A stretch of DNA of 16,943 nucleotides, taken from positions 1-16,943 of the forward strand of contig SKZP01000459.1 in NCBI GenBank assembly GCA_007127275.1. The letters are read 5' to 3'. The position numbers and the translations under genes are program-made. Of this stretch, positions 1 to 8,805 are shown in pieces. Below the pieces are notes generated by a model. That model was not told the origin of the DNA and did no database searches. It saw only the letters and a list, made by a program, of their open reading frames with translations. The stretch's first letter is position 1; every line of letters starts with the position of its first letter. Origin of the DNA: Planctomycetota bacterium (GTDB taxonomy: Bacteria > Planctomycetota > UBA8742 > SKZP01).

Positions 1-623
1 CCCGAGGGGACTCGCTCCGACGGGCGAAGTGACTCGCGCATTTCCTCGTCGACGATCCGCAGGACGATCCCCGCACGCGGCGGCTCGTACACGCTCAGGG
101 CGAACGACGTACCGGCAAGCAACACCGCCGCCGTCACCGCAACGAGCCCCATCGGCACCAAACGGTTCGGCTTGAGGACGTCGCGAAAGTCCTGCTCGCC
201 GACGACGGTCTCCACCTCCCGAGCCAGCGCGTCGGCCATCTGCGGCGAGTACTCGGCCGTGCCCTGGTATTGGGCGAGCTGCAACGTCGAGATCAGCCGG
301 TCTTTGAGCCACGGGTACTGCCGCTCGATCAACACGACGAGGTCCAAGTCGCTGATCCGCCGCGTCAACGGATAAACGGCGAAACGGATCGCCACGCCGA
401 GCCAGACCAGCCCGGCGACGGCACCGAGCCCGTAGAGGATCGGCTCGGGGGCTTCGAGCAACACCGCGAAAACGGCGATCAGGATCGCCGCGACCGCCCC
501 GATGGCGATCAACCAATTGAGCCCGTTACAGAAGTAATACCAGCGCAAATGCCGGCGCAGCGCGGCGAGGCGCTTGTGCAAACGGTCGAAGGCACCCTGG
601 GTTTGCGAGGTATACGTGGCCAT
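1..623 (-). CDS. N-terminus of a membrane protein, last visible gene of the vWA operon (partial)
   Basis: The frame is open from an ATG at 621-623 to the left edge, giving 207 residues with no stop, so the C-terminus lies outside the window. The visible part has a short basic N-terminus (Lys/Arg about 14-27), two adjacent hydrophobic segments (about 35-56 and 62-83), a soluble stretch containing LIERQYPWLKDRL (98-110), and a third hydrophobic segment (about 155-176). Such an N-terminus, with paired helices followed by a leucine-rich stretch and another helix, is typical of the large membrane proteins downstream of vWA genes in planctomycete MoxR-type clusters. I do not recognise a named domain, and the function is unknown. 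It follows the 1632-residue vWA gene by 138 bases on the same strand, so co-transcription is likely. Upstream of the ATG there is no strong Shine-Dalgarno motif. The start is chosen because it is the first ATG before the basic-hydrophobic pattern. Confidence 0.8.
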   Translation of the reverse strand, partial: MATYTSQTQGAFDRLHKRLAALRRHLRWYYFCNGLNWLIAIGAVAAILIAVFAVLLEAPEPILYGLGAVAGLVWLGVAIRFAVYPLTRRISDLDLVVLIERQYPWLKDRLISTLQLAQYQGTAEYSPQMADALAREVETVVGEQDFRDVLKPNRLVPMGLVAVTAAVLLAGTSFALSVYEPPRAGIVLRIVDEEMRESLRPSERVPS

Positions 624-761
624 GTTGAGGTTTCGTCGTCCGTTCGGTGTTACGTTCCGGGATGTGCCTCTCGGGTGCCCCGGTTTCGGAGCTTGGGCTC
701 TCCCCTTTTAACGGATCGGCTGCCCGCGTCGTTCTGTCGTTTTTTTTCGCCTCGCGGAAGG

Positions 762-3700
762 TTACAACAACCGAGTGCGCTTGCGGATGATCCACTCGAT
801 CGCCAGCAGAAAGGCGATGATCAGGAACAGAAGCGGCGCATCCGATAGTTCCTCCTGATTGCCGAATTCGAGCGGCACAACGCGGCGCGGCTGGAGCACC
901 AACTGGGCGATTTGCGGCGCGAGCACGGCGTGTACCCGCGTCCGCTCGCTGTCGTCGTCAGGCCGCGGATGCGAGATCTCCGCGAGCAGGTTGAGATCGA
1001 TCGGCAACTCCTGCAACTCGTCGTCGGGCGGCAAGACTTCGAAGGGATGCACCGTATCCGGCAACTCCTGAATCCAGATGGTGTGCCGGCCGGTGGCGCG
1101 CGGGAAGAAGGTACCGCGGTAGATGCCATCCCCCTGCTCGTCGCTCAAGGTGATCTCCTCGATCTCCGACTCGGGGAGAGCGTCGTTGCGCACCTCGGTA
1201 CGCAGGATGTTCGAGCGCCCTTCGCGCAGCTCGAGCGCGCCGCGCGTCAGTAGGTTCGAGATCAGTCGCTCGCCGCGCAGCACCGCCTCGACGCGGATCG
1301 GCTCGGGGTAGTTGTACTGCGGCCGCGATTCGTTGCGCTTCTCGGTGTAGACCTCGGCGACCTCGTCGCCGACGTCGTCGTGCTTGCGCGCCGCCATGTA
1401 ATGGATCACCTGATTCCAAAGCGGGCGGTAGTAGCGGTCGCCGTAGCCGCCGCGCATGAACCAGAGGTCGTCGGTGTTGAAGTACAGCGTTGCGCCGCCG
1501 CCGTACTCCATGAAGACGACCATCGGATAGGCCTCGCCGTTGGGCGTCTCGATCACGCGATAGCTCGACCCGCCGGTGCGACCGCGCACGGCCACCTCCC
1601 GCGGATGCCGGGCGAGCACCGTCGCCCCTTCCTTCACCTGATCGGCATAGCGGTTGAACCAGTAGAAGCCGTGCAGCCGCTCCTCCCACAGCTCGCGGTT
1701 CTCCTCGCGATCGGGCGAGAGCCTGAGCATCTCGTTGATCTCCCCTTCCGGGGTGAGCACGTAGGGCTTGGGCGCGGTGGTAATCGGCCGCGGGCGCTCC
1801 GCACCGGGGTCGTATAGGTGCACCGGCAGGAGGTAGCGAATCTTCGAGTCGGTGGCCGAATAGCCGTGCGGGTTGTAGTTCTCGCCGGCGATGAAGATCA
1901 CCGAGCCCCGATGTCTATCGACAAAGGTCTCGAGCATGTCCCAGAAGCTCGAGGAGATGCGCTCGTGGTCGTGGCGCACGTCGCCGATGATCACGACGTC
2001 GTAGGACTCGAAGAACTCCTCCTTCTCCTCCTCGGTATCCCCCGAGGGCAGGCGGGTCAGTGCCTCGACCGGCTCCTCGTCGTCGTCGACGAATTGCGAG
2101 CGCGGCTGCGGCCAGCCCGGATCGGCGCTGAGCAAGAAGCCCTGGTAGCGGATGTCCGGGTCGCGCACGAGCATCGCATTGAGGTAACGGTACTCATAGC
2201 GCGGTCGGCCCTCGATGTAGAGCACGCTGGTCTTGCGGTCGGTGAACTCGACCTGTAGGTCGCGCCAGTTGTTCTCGGCGGTTTCCTCGTCGACGAACGT
2301 ATCGCCCGGCTCTTGGCCTTCGGGCATGATCCAGAGGCGAAAGCGCGTCTGCTCGCCGATGTCCTCGGCGTTGAAGTGTACGCCTTCCTCGGCGTCGAAC
2401 TCGATGATCAGATCCTGGGTGCTCGGCGCCGGGGCGAGCTGCAGGCTCTGGTAGCTGCCGCCGACGTTGCGCACCGCATCGAAGTCGTCGCCGCCGGCGA
2501 ACTCGTAACGGGTCTGGTCGCGCATCACCTCGTAGGGGATCGGCACCTTGCGCTCGTTGTCCCGGCCGTCCTCCTCGATGCGATAGAGGCGCACATCGAT
2601 CGTCTCGCCGCCGGGGTTCTCGTCGGTGTCGTAGGTATAGTCGCGATCGGCGCGCACCCGCACATTGAGCGAGACGCGATTCCCCTGGTTGACTTGCCGC
2701 GGCCCGGTGAACTCGAACAGTTCGAGATTCTTCAGCGTATCCTGCGAGCCGATCGCTACGGTGTTGACTTCCATCTCGCGCATCTGCTCGGTCGTCGGCA
2801 AGCCGTGGTTGTTCTGGCCGTCGGAGAGGACGACGATGCCGGAGATTTGGTCCTCGCGCACGTGGCGCCGCAACAAGTCGCGAACCGCCTGGTTCGCCGA
2901 GATGCCGATCGCCGTCTTGATCCCCGGCGCCTCCAGGCGGTCGAGCGCGCGAGCGAACTCGTACGGATCCCGCGGCATCGCCTGGCGCGAGAGGCGCTCG
3001 TCGAAGGTGTAGACGTGCACGGTGTTCGTGCGCTCGTCCTCCTCTTGCGCCGCCCCCCGGCGCGAGGGACTCTGCAGGTGACGGAGCCAGTTGAAGTCTT
3101 CGATGTCGAGCAAGTTGCCGTGCACCGCCTCGGGGTGCATCAGCTCGATCGCGATGTCGAGGCGCCGCATCCCGCCGGCGGTGGTGTGGTGCAGGTGATC
3201 GAGCACCGACTCGGCGTCGCGCCGCGCCTCGCTCGAGGCGGGCAGATAGCCGCGGATCTCACGCCCGATGCGGCTGTCCAGCTCGGCCGCCGCCGCCAGC
3301 GTATCCCCGAAGGCCTCCCGCGCCGCGTCCTGCCGCATCGGCTCGGTCAACTCCTCGATCGCCCGGCGCGCATCGATCAGCGTGCGCAAGTCGGCAAGCC
3401 CGATGCCATCGGCGGGCGCGCGAAGCTCTTCCTCGGCGATCTCGAACTCGTCCGCCTCCTCCTCGAGGCCGACTGTCCGTTGGGCGCGCTCATAAAGGCG
3501 CAGCGCACGGCGCACCTGCAGCTCCATCACGAAGCTGTCCATCGGGCCGTACACCGGCAACGGCATACCGCCGACCTCCCGCGAGCCCAGCGACTCGTGC
3601 AACTCGGGCCGCCCCTCGGCGAGCCACTCCTGCCAACTCGGCGGCTCCGCGGCCTCTTCCTCAACATCGCCGTCGGCCTCTCGTCCCTCTTCCTCGTCGG

Positions 3701-5660
3701 CGCCGTTTTCGCGCTCGGGCATCGTCATCGTGAACAGCCGCGTCGTCGGCACGGGGACCTCGCGCAGCATGTACAGCAAGCGCCCCTGCGTCAGCAGCAC
3801 CGGGCGAATCCGACGCGTTTCCTCGTCGAGCCATCCATCCGGAAGCTTACCGGTCAGAATGATCTCGTGGTACGGCTCGAGCTCGCCGTCGCGCGCCCGG
3901 TCCGCATACTCGCGCAGCCGTTCACGGCGCTCGCTCGCCACCTGCGGATCCGTGTTCGGGAAGCTGGTGTTGGCGATGGTTTGCAACAAGTCGACGGCAA
4001 GGCTGCGGTAGCGCTCCTCCAGCGAGTGCTCGAGCGCTTCGCGGAACGCGCGGCGCTGCTCGAGGCTTTCGAGCTCGTGGCGCAAGTCGCGGGCGATCGG
4101 CGCGAGTCGGGCGTCCTCGGTGCGGAACTCCTGCGTGCGCGGCGGCGTGACATCCCCTTGCGCTTCGAGGTCGCGCAGCGTCAGCCAGTCGAGCACCCAC
4201 TCGCCGAACTGCTCGCGGGAGTAGCGTGACCGGATGAACACTTGCTGAGTCACGTTGTTGGTCTCCGGGTCCACCTCGTGGAAGCGGTTCGCGTACAACT
4301 CGACCTGGTTCATCGACTGCGAGGAGTCGAGCAAGACGATGACGTGCGAATCCTGCGCCTGGCTCTGCTTGATCTCGAGCATCGGCTCGAACAGCAGCGC
4401 GATGATCAGGGCGATCACCGAGATGCGGAGGGTGATCAGCAGCGTCTTCGTCCCCGGCCCGGCGGTCTTGCGGTCCCAGGCGTAGACGGTGGCGACGTAG
4501 GCGAGGGTGAGCGGAATGATCAGCGCAATCACCCAGGTCGCCGGCAAGGACTCCCAGAGGATCTCCCCTTCGGAGATCAGCTCGAATGCCTCGCGGTCGA
4601 GGCCGAGCAGGTGCTGCCAGGCGCCGGGGTGGATGCCGTCGATCGCCAGGCCCAGCGCGACGAAGAAGGCCGCCCCGCCGAGCAGAAAGCCGAGCGCGGT
4701 GAAGACGTTCGTTCGCGGCCAGCGGAAGAACACCAGCAGGCCGAGCACGAAAATCAGCGTCAACCCCCCGATGATCCACCACTGCTCGTCCTCGAGGTCG
4801 AGCAGCGAATGCGTGCGGACCAGCTCGGGGAACGCCGAGGGCATCCCTTGGCGCGACCAGAAGACCTCGAGTTCGTCACCGCCGGCCTCGTACAAGGCGA
4901 AGCGGCTCTCGCCGCGTTGCACGAAGGCGACCTGCGGGTCGAATTCGTCCTCGATCGCCACCGCCTCTAGCGCCGCCTCCTCGTCCAAGCCGACGAGGTC
5001 CGGAGGCCGCTCTTCGATCGGCAAGGCGCGCACCGCCTCGAGGCGCTCCTGTCGGTGCTCGGGACGGTTGAGCCACTCCCGGGCCACGCGATCCAGCGCC
5101 TGCTGGACATCCGGCACCGTCAGGTCGCTCTCCGCCGCGACGGTGCGCTCGTCCGGGGCGAGCCGCTCGGGACTCGTATAGACGACGATCAACAGCCCGG
5201 TGAAGACAAGCAGGGCGGCGCCGGCTACGAAGCAAAGGTCGCCCAGCCATCGCCAGGGTAGCAGCGAAAAGAACGACCAGAGCACGAGCGTCGCGAAGAG
5301 CAGCCCCAGCACCTCGCCGAGGCGCCAGAACGTTGTGGCGTCGATGCTCAGGAAGTTGCCGAAGACGTTGCCTGGGTTGAGCAGATAAAGCGAGAGCAGC
5401 GCGCCGATGACGATACCGCCGGCGCCGAGCGTCGAGACGAGCGCTCCGAGCCCGGCGCGCTCGCGGATCGGCCGCAGGCTCGCGAGCACGAGCAGCAGGA
5501 TGCCGAGACCGAGCAAGGCAAAGACGGTCTCGAACACCCAAGCGCTCTCGCCGAGCGGCAACCCGCCGTGGAGCTTCAAGCCCAGCAGGTCGAGACCGTC
5601 GCCGAGGAAGCGCTCGCTCGTCTCGGCGGTGGCAATCGGTGGCAACGGCATGGGGCTCAT
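762..5660 (-). CDS. Giant polytopic membrane protein with split vWA and glutamine-amidotransferase-like domains
   Basis: This 1632-residue protein has four hydrophobic segments near 42-62, 72-94, 112-132 and 138-162. A loop domain follows, then four more segments near 295-312, 319-340, 376-395 and 405-425. A vWA domain starts at the MIDAS motif D445-S-S-Q-S449 and resumes with a strand near 880 (VHVYTFDE), a candidate MIDAS threonine at T916 and the D947-G motif (VVLSDGQNN). Between the two vWA parts lies an insertion of about 420 mostly charged, helical residues with a Glu/Asp-rich stretch. After a beta-rich region, residues about 1144-1290 (VLYIEGRPRYEYRYLN onward) resemble the glutamine-amidotransferase-like fold found in this type of protein. 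A final helix lies near 1612-1628, followed by a basic tail. The start has a good Shine-Dalgarno sequence 8 bases upstream; Met4 is an alternative. The family role is inferred: an envelope-anchored partner of MoxR/DUF58 systems with its vWA domain probably periplasmic. The exact function is unknown. Confidence 0.9.
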   Translation of the reverse strand: MSPMPLPPIATAETSERFLGDGLDLLGLKLHGGLPLGESAWVFETVFALLGLGILLLVLASLRPIRERAGLGALVSTLGAGGIVIGALLSLYLLNPGNVFGNFLSIDATTFWRLGEVLGLLFATLVLWSFFSLLPWRWLGDLCFVAGAALLVFTGLLIVVYTSPERLAPDERTVAAESDLTVPDVQQALDRVAREWLNRPEHRQERLEAVRALPIEERPPDLVGLDEEAALEAVAIEDEFDPQVAFVQRGESRFALYEAGGDELEVFWSRQGMPSAFPELVRTHSLLDLEDEQWWIIGGLTLIFVLGLLVFFRWPRTNVFTALGFLLGGAAFFVALGLAIDGIHPGAWQHLLGLDREAFELISEGEILWESLPATWVIALIIPLTLAYVATVYAWDRKTAGPGTKTLLITLRISVIALIIALLFEPMLEIKQSQAQDSHVIVLLDSSQSMNQVELYANRFHEVDPETNNVTQQVFIRSRYSREQFGEWVLDWLTLRDLEAQGDVTPPRTQEFRTEDARLAPIARDLRHELESLEQRRAFREALEHSLEERYRSLAVDLLQTIANTSFPNTDPQVASERRERLREYADRARDGELEPYHEIILTGKLPDGWLDEETRRIRPVLLTQGRLLYMLREVPVPTTRLFTMTMPERENGADEEEGREADGDVEEEAAEPPSWQEWLAEGRPELHESLGSREVGGMPLPVYGPMDSFVMELQVRRALRLYERAQRTVGLEEEADEFEIAEEELRAPADGIGLADLRTLIDARRAIEELTEPMRQDAAREAFGDTLAAAAELDSRIGREIRGYLPASSEARRDAESVLDHLHHTTAGGMRRLDIAIELMHPEAVHGNLLDIEDFNWLRHLQSPSRRGAAQEEDERTNTVHVYTFDERLSRQAMPRDPYEFARALDRLEAPGIKTAIGISANQAVRDLLRRHVREDQISGIVVLSDGQNNHGLPTTEQMREMEVNTVAIGSQDTLKNLELFEFTGPRQVNQGNRVSLNVRVRADRDYTYDTDENPGGETIDVRLYRIEEDGRDNERKVPIPYEVMRDQTRYEFAGGDDFDAVRNVGGSYQSLQLAPAPSTQDLIIEFDAEEGVHFNAEDIGEQTRFRLWIMPEGQEPGDTFVDEETAENNWRDLQVEFTDRKTSVLYIEGRPRYEYRYLNAMLVRDPDIRYQGFLLSADPGWPQPRSQFVDDDEEPVEALTRLPSGDTEEEKEEFFESYDVVIIGDVRHDHERISSSFWDMLETFVDRHRGSVIFIAGENYNPHGYSATDSKIRYLLPVHLYDPGAERPRPITTAPKPYVLTPEGEINEMLRLSPDREENRELWEERLHGFYWFNRYADQVKEGATVLARHPREVAVRGRTGGSSYRVIETPNGEAYPMVVFMEYGGGATLYFNTDDLWFMRGGYGDRYYRPLWNQVIHYMAARKHDDVGDEVAEVYTEKRNESRPQYNYPEPIRVEAVLRGERLISNLLTRGALELREGRSNILRTEVRNDALPESEIEEITLSDEQGDGIYRGTFFPRATGRHTIWIQELPDTVHPFEVLPPDDELQELPIDLNLLAEISHPRPDDDSERTRVHAVLAPQIAQLVLQPRRVVPLEFGNQEELSDAPLLFLIIAFLLAIEWIIRKRTRLL

Positions 5661-5668
5661 CGCGGTAG

Positions 5669-5673
5669 TCCTC
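5669..5673 (-). promoter_or_regulatory. Shine-Dalgarno sequence of the 1632-residue vWA gene
   Basis: Read on the minus strand, GAGGA stands 8 bases before the ATG at 5658-5660. It supports this start over the second in-frame ATG three codons later. The spacer between the preceding stop (5742) and this ATG is 81 bases, which fits translation re-initiation within one transcript. Confidence 0.55.
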
Positions 5674-5741
5674 GGGATCTCTGCGTAGGGGTCGTTTCGG
5701 TTTCGACTCGTTCGCCTTGCGGGGCGAGGTCCGCGGCGGGC

Positions 5742-8738
5742 TCAGCGCTGTCGCCGCGTCAGCACCGTGGCGAGCAGCATCTCCACGGCAAGAAAGATCA
5801 GCAGCACCATGGCGACGAACTTCCAGATGCGCGAACGCTGGGGAACGAAGCTCTCCTCCTGTTCCCCTTCCTCCTCGGCGATGCTGCGAAGCGTCACGGG
5901 CAGTTCCTCGTGCAGTTCGTTGAACCAGTCCTCGTCGATCCGCCGCAGGTCGCTCCCCACGGTGTCGAGGTTGACGGCGAAGCGGTCGGTGATCACGCGG
6001 GCGCCGCCGTTTTCCTCCTCCTCGGCGCTGCGCGCGAGCAACGGCTCGCTGGAGGCGTAGAGCCGGGAGGCGAGCGCTTGCCGCACCGGTTCCATCTCCG
6101 CCCCTTCGAGCGAGTCGGCGAGCAACTCCTCGAGCGCCTCGCGCCGCGCATCACCGGGCTGCTCGGCGTAGTTGAGCAACAGGTTCGTCACTTGCTCGAC
6201 CAGTTCCCGGCGCACCACCGATTCGACGCCCGGCTCGTCCTCGATCACGTCGCGCACGAGCGCACGCAGCGCGTCGCGATGCTGAAAGATCCGTACCGTA
6301 TAGGCGCCGAGTTCGTGGGTATCGGCGAAGTAGAGCTCGCCCCGGTAGGCGTGCGCCTGCTCCGTTCCCGTCTGGTTGCGCAGCGTCACCTGCTCGCCGC
6401 TGCTCAAGTCCTCGGGGTTGGCCCCCGGCGGAAAGATGAAGTTGTTCTGCGAGAACTCGTCGGCGGAGATCGGCCGGCGGTATGCCTCGCCGACCTTGAG
6501 ATGCGCGAAGTCGGAGCCGGTGTCGGCCAGCGCGTAGAGCATCTCGTGCCAGAACTTCACGTAGGACCGCGTCGCCATGAAGTTGTTGCCGCGCTCGAAC
6601 GGATCGTGCTGGCGCCAGCGGCCGTCGAGCGGCGAGGTGTAGACGACCACTTCGCCGCGACCCAGTCGCGAGCCGAACAGCAACGGATGCGGGCGGCCGG
6701 ACTCGTCCTCGCGCATCAGATCGACGATCCGCCGCAGCTCGCGCCGCTCGACCTCCGGCCACTCCACCCCCCAGGCCTGGTAGACGCGCACCGGGGTGAG
6801 CTGTTGGGCGTTGGGGTCCATCTCGTCGTGCTCGGCCATATCGGCGACACTACGGTGCCACGGCCGCACCGGCTCGATCGAGACCGCTGACTCGTTCTCC
6901 GGCGGAAAGATCGGCTCGCCCACCCGCACCGGCATCAACCCCGACTGAAACATCGTTTCGTTGTAGAAGAGGCGGTCGATGTGCCGACCCAAGGTGACGA
7001 CCACCGAGCCGCCGGCCTCGACATAGCGGGCGAGTTGGCTGACCGTGCTCGGCGGCATCGCTTGCACGTTGGCCAGCAGCACGACGTCGTAGTCGTAGAA
7101 ATTGATGCCGACAATGTTGTCCACCGTGGTCGAGCGGGCGCGAACCACCGTTTTCGGCACGTAGCTCGGGTCGTTGCGCAGCTCCTCAAGGTTGGAGACA
7201 AACGGCACCGCGAGGTTGAAGTAGAACAGCTCCGACTCCACCGGGTTTCGCCCCGGCGAGCCGTCCACGGCGAGCACCTCGATCGCGTCGCGCACCTCGA
7301 TGACGAAGGCGCGCCGGTTGTCGACCGGCAAGTCGTCGTCGTCCTCGTCGACCATCACCTCGATCACGTAGGTGCCCGGCGTATTGAACGGCGGCAAGGC
7401 GTCGGCGAGCTCGACGGTGCGCGTTTGGCCGGGGCGGACGTCCTCGATCGGCGGCAAGTCGCGCTCGCGGCCGCCGTCGATCGAGTAGCGCAACCGGAAG
7501 GTATTCTGCGCGGCGGTGCCGGTGCCTTCCATGCGCGAGTAGTTGGCGACGGTGACGGTGAGCTTGATCGGCACACCGACGCCGACGACGTGATCGCTCG
7601 GCTGGACATCGACGAGGGTACGATTGAGCGCGAAGCCGCCGACATCGACGAAGCGCACGAGTCCGCTGGAGGTGCCACCGGCGGCCTCGACGATCCCCTC
7701 CAATTGGTCGCGGTAGGCGTCGACATCCTCGCTGTCCTCCGCCTCGGGGAAGTTGATCGCCTGCATGTCGGTGACAACGACGACTTGCTTGGACTCGAAC
7801 GCCTCGGCGCTCGATTCCAGCGCCTTTTCCACAAGGCTGAACGTGATCCCCCAGTCGGCGGGGACGAGCGAGAGCTCCGCGTCGCGCAACTTGCGCATCA
7901 CCGTTTCCCGCTCGGTGGTCGACAACGCGGCCGGATCGATCCGGACGTCACCGTCGTCGCCTCGCGGTGCCGTGTCCGGAGCCCCCTGGCGCAACTGGAT
8001 CAGCTCGGCCTGACTGTCGGCGAGCCGGCGCGTGTAGATCTCGATCTCTGCTTGCGCCTCGTCGATTTCTTCTTGCAGCCGGGCGAGCCGCTGCGACTGC
8101 GGGGTATCGCGCCCGCGCTCCTCTTCGTAGGCCTCCTCGGCGGCGTCGAGCGTTTCGCGTGCGGCCTCCAGTTGGGCGCGCAAGTCGCGGATCCGGCGCA
8201 GCGCGACCTCCTCCTGTTCCGGATCGTACTCGACGTCAACGTCGTCAGTCTCGTCGCCCTCGTCGTCCTCGTCGCGAGTGCGCTCGTCGTCATCGCGCCC
8301 GTAGTCGGCGAGCGTCTCCGAGGTCAGGAAGAGCGAAATGGCACTGCCATCGACGAACTCCGGGGCGTTGATCGAGGCCTCGATGAGATCCTTCGCCCGC
8401 TCGAACGCCTCGCGGCCGTCGGTGCGCGCCCCTGTCGAGTAGCTGTTGTCGAGCACGACGACGAGGTGCGTCTTCTGCGGCAGCGGCACACTGCCCTCGA
8501 TGCTCGGCCGCGCCAGCATCAAGGCGACAAAGGCGAGCACGAGAATGCGCAGCAGCAGCAGCAGCAAGTTTTCGAGGCGCACCCGCTTGCGCGTCTTCTT
8601 CAGCGCGGCAAGCAGAAACTCCATCGCCGCCCACTGCGTAATCTGGAAGCGCGTCCGGTTGAACAGCTGGATCAACACCGGAATCAGCACCGCCAGGGCG
8701 CCGCCGACAAGCAACATCGTTGGGGAAGCAAATTCCAT
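5742..8738 (-). CDS. BatA-like membrane vWA protein with Ig-like and amidotransferase-like regions
   Basis: This 998-residue protein opens with the BatA / aerotolerance-regulator N-terminal pattern: a helix at about 6-27, the basic loop QLFNRTRFQITQWAAMEFL (24-42), a Lys/Arg patch (47-54) and a second helix at about 57-78. A vWA domain follows directly, with MIDAS motif D97-N-S-Y-S101. Its later strand and D324 (VVVVTD) come only after a long acidic stretch (about 150-178) and a charged coiled coil (about 175-250). Residues about 350-480 are beta-rich and look like an Ig/CARDB-type module. Residues about 480-760 resemble the amidotransferase-like domain of related proteins. The C-terminus has one helix (about 970-990) and a short basic end. 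The gene starts 67 bases after the DUF58 stop. No strong Shine-Dalgarno motif is visible, but the start fits the family N-terminus exactly. The inferred role is an envelope vWA scaffold acting with the neighbouring vWA proteins. Confidence 0.9.
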   Translation of the reverse strand: MEFASPTMLLVGGALAVLIPVLIQLFNRTRFQITQWAAMEFLLAALKKTRKRVRLENLLLLLLRILVLAFVALMLARPSIEGSVPLPQKTHLVVVLDNSYSTGARTDGREAFERAKDLIEASINAPEFVDGSAISLFLTSETLADYGRDDDERTRDEDDEGDETDDVDVEYDPEQEEVALRRIRDLRAQLEAARETLDAAEEAYEEERGRDTPQSQRLARLQEEIDEAQAEIEIYTRRLADSQAELIQLRQGAPDTAPRGDDGDVRIDPAALSTTERETVMRKLRDAELSLVPADWGITFSLVEKALESSAEAFESKQVVVVTDMQAINFPEAEDSEDVDAYRDQLEGIVEAAGGTSSGLVRFVDVGGFALNRTLVDVQPSDHVVGVGVPIKLTVTVANYSRMEGTGTAAQNTFRLRYSIDGGRERDLPPIEDVRPGQTRTVELADALPPFNTPGTYVIEVMVDEDDDDLPVDNRRAFVIEVRDAIEVLAVDGSPGRNPVESELFYFNLAVPFVSNLEELRNDPSYVPKTVVRARSTTVDNIVGINFYDYDVVLLANVQAMPPSTVSQLARYVEAGGSVVVTLGRHIDRLFYNETMFQSGLMPVRVGEPIFPPENESAVSIEPVRPWHRSVADMAEHDEMDPNAQQLTPVRVYQAWGVEWPEVERRELRRIVDLMREDESGRPHPLLFGSRLGRGEVVVYTSPLDGRWRQHDPFERGNNFMATRSYVKFWHEMLYALADTGSDFAHLKVGEAYRRPISADEFSQNNFIFPPGANPEDLSSGEQVTLRNQTGTEQAHAYRGELYFADTHELGAYTVRIFQHRDALRALVRDVIEDEPGVESVVRRELVEQVTNLLLNYAEQPGDARREALEELLADSLEGAEMEPVRQALASRLYASSEPLLARSAEEEENGGARVITDRFAVNLDTVGSDLRRIDEDWFNELHEELPVTLRSIAEEEGEQEESFVPQRSRIWKFVAMVLLIFLAVEMLLATVLTRRQR

Positions 8739-8805
8739 AGTGGCGCGCTCGTGTTGCTCTACCTTGCGTTCAGGATCGTGAGGGCACGTGGGTTCGTCGC
8801 GAGGC

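Noticed and set aside
725..752. T-run at about 733-746 as an intrinsic terminator near the end of the 1632-residue gene
   Set aside because: The run is T-rich on the plus strand, so it would be an A-run in the minus-strand transcript. No stable stem precedes it, so it cannot end transcription of the operon.
2313..4229. 638-codon open frame on the plus strand inside the 1632-residue vWA gene
   Set aside because: It is antisense to a gene with clear vWA and membrane motifs, and its product is a His/Arg/Val-rich sequence without domains. Long antisense frames are expected from strong third-position GC bias.
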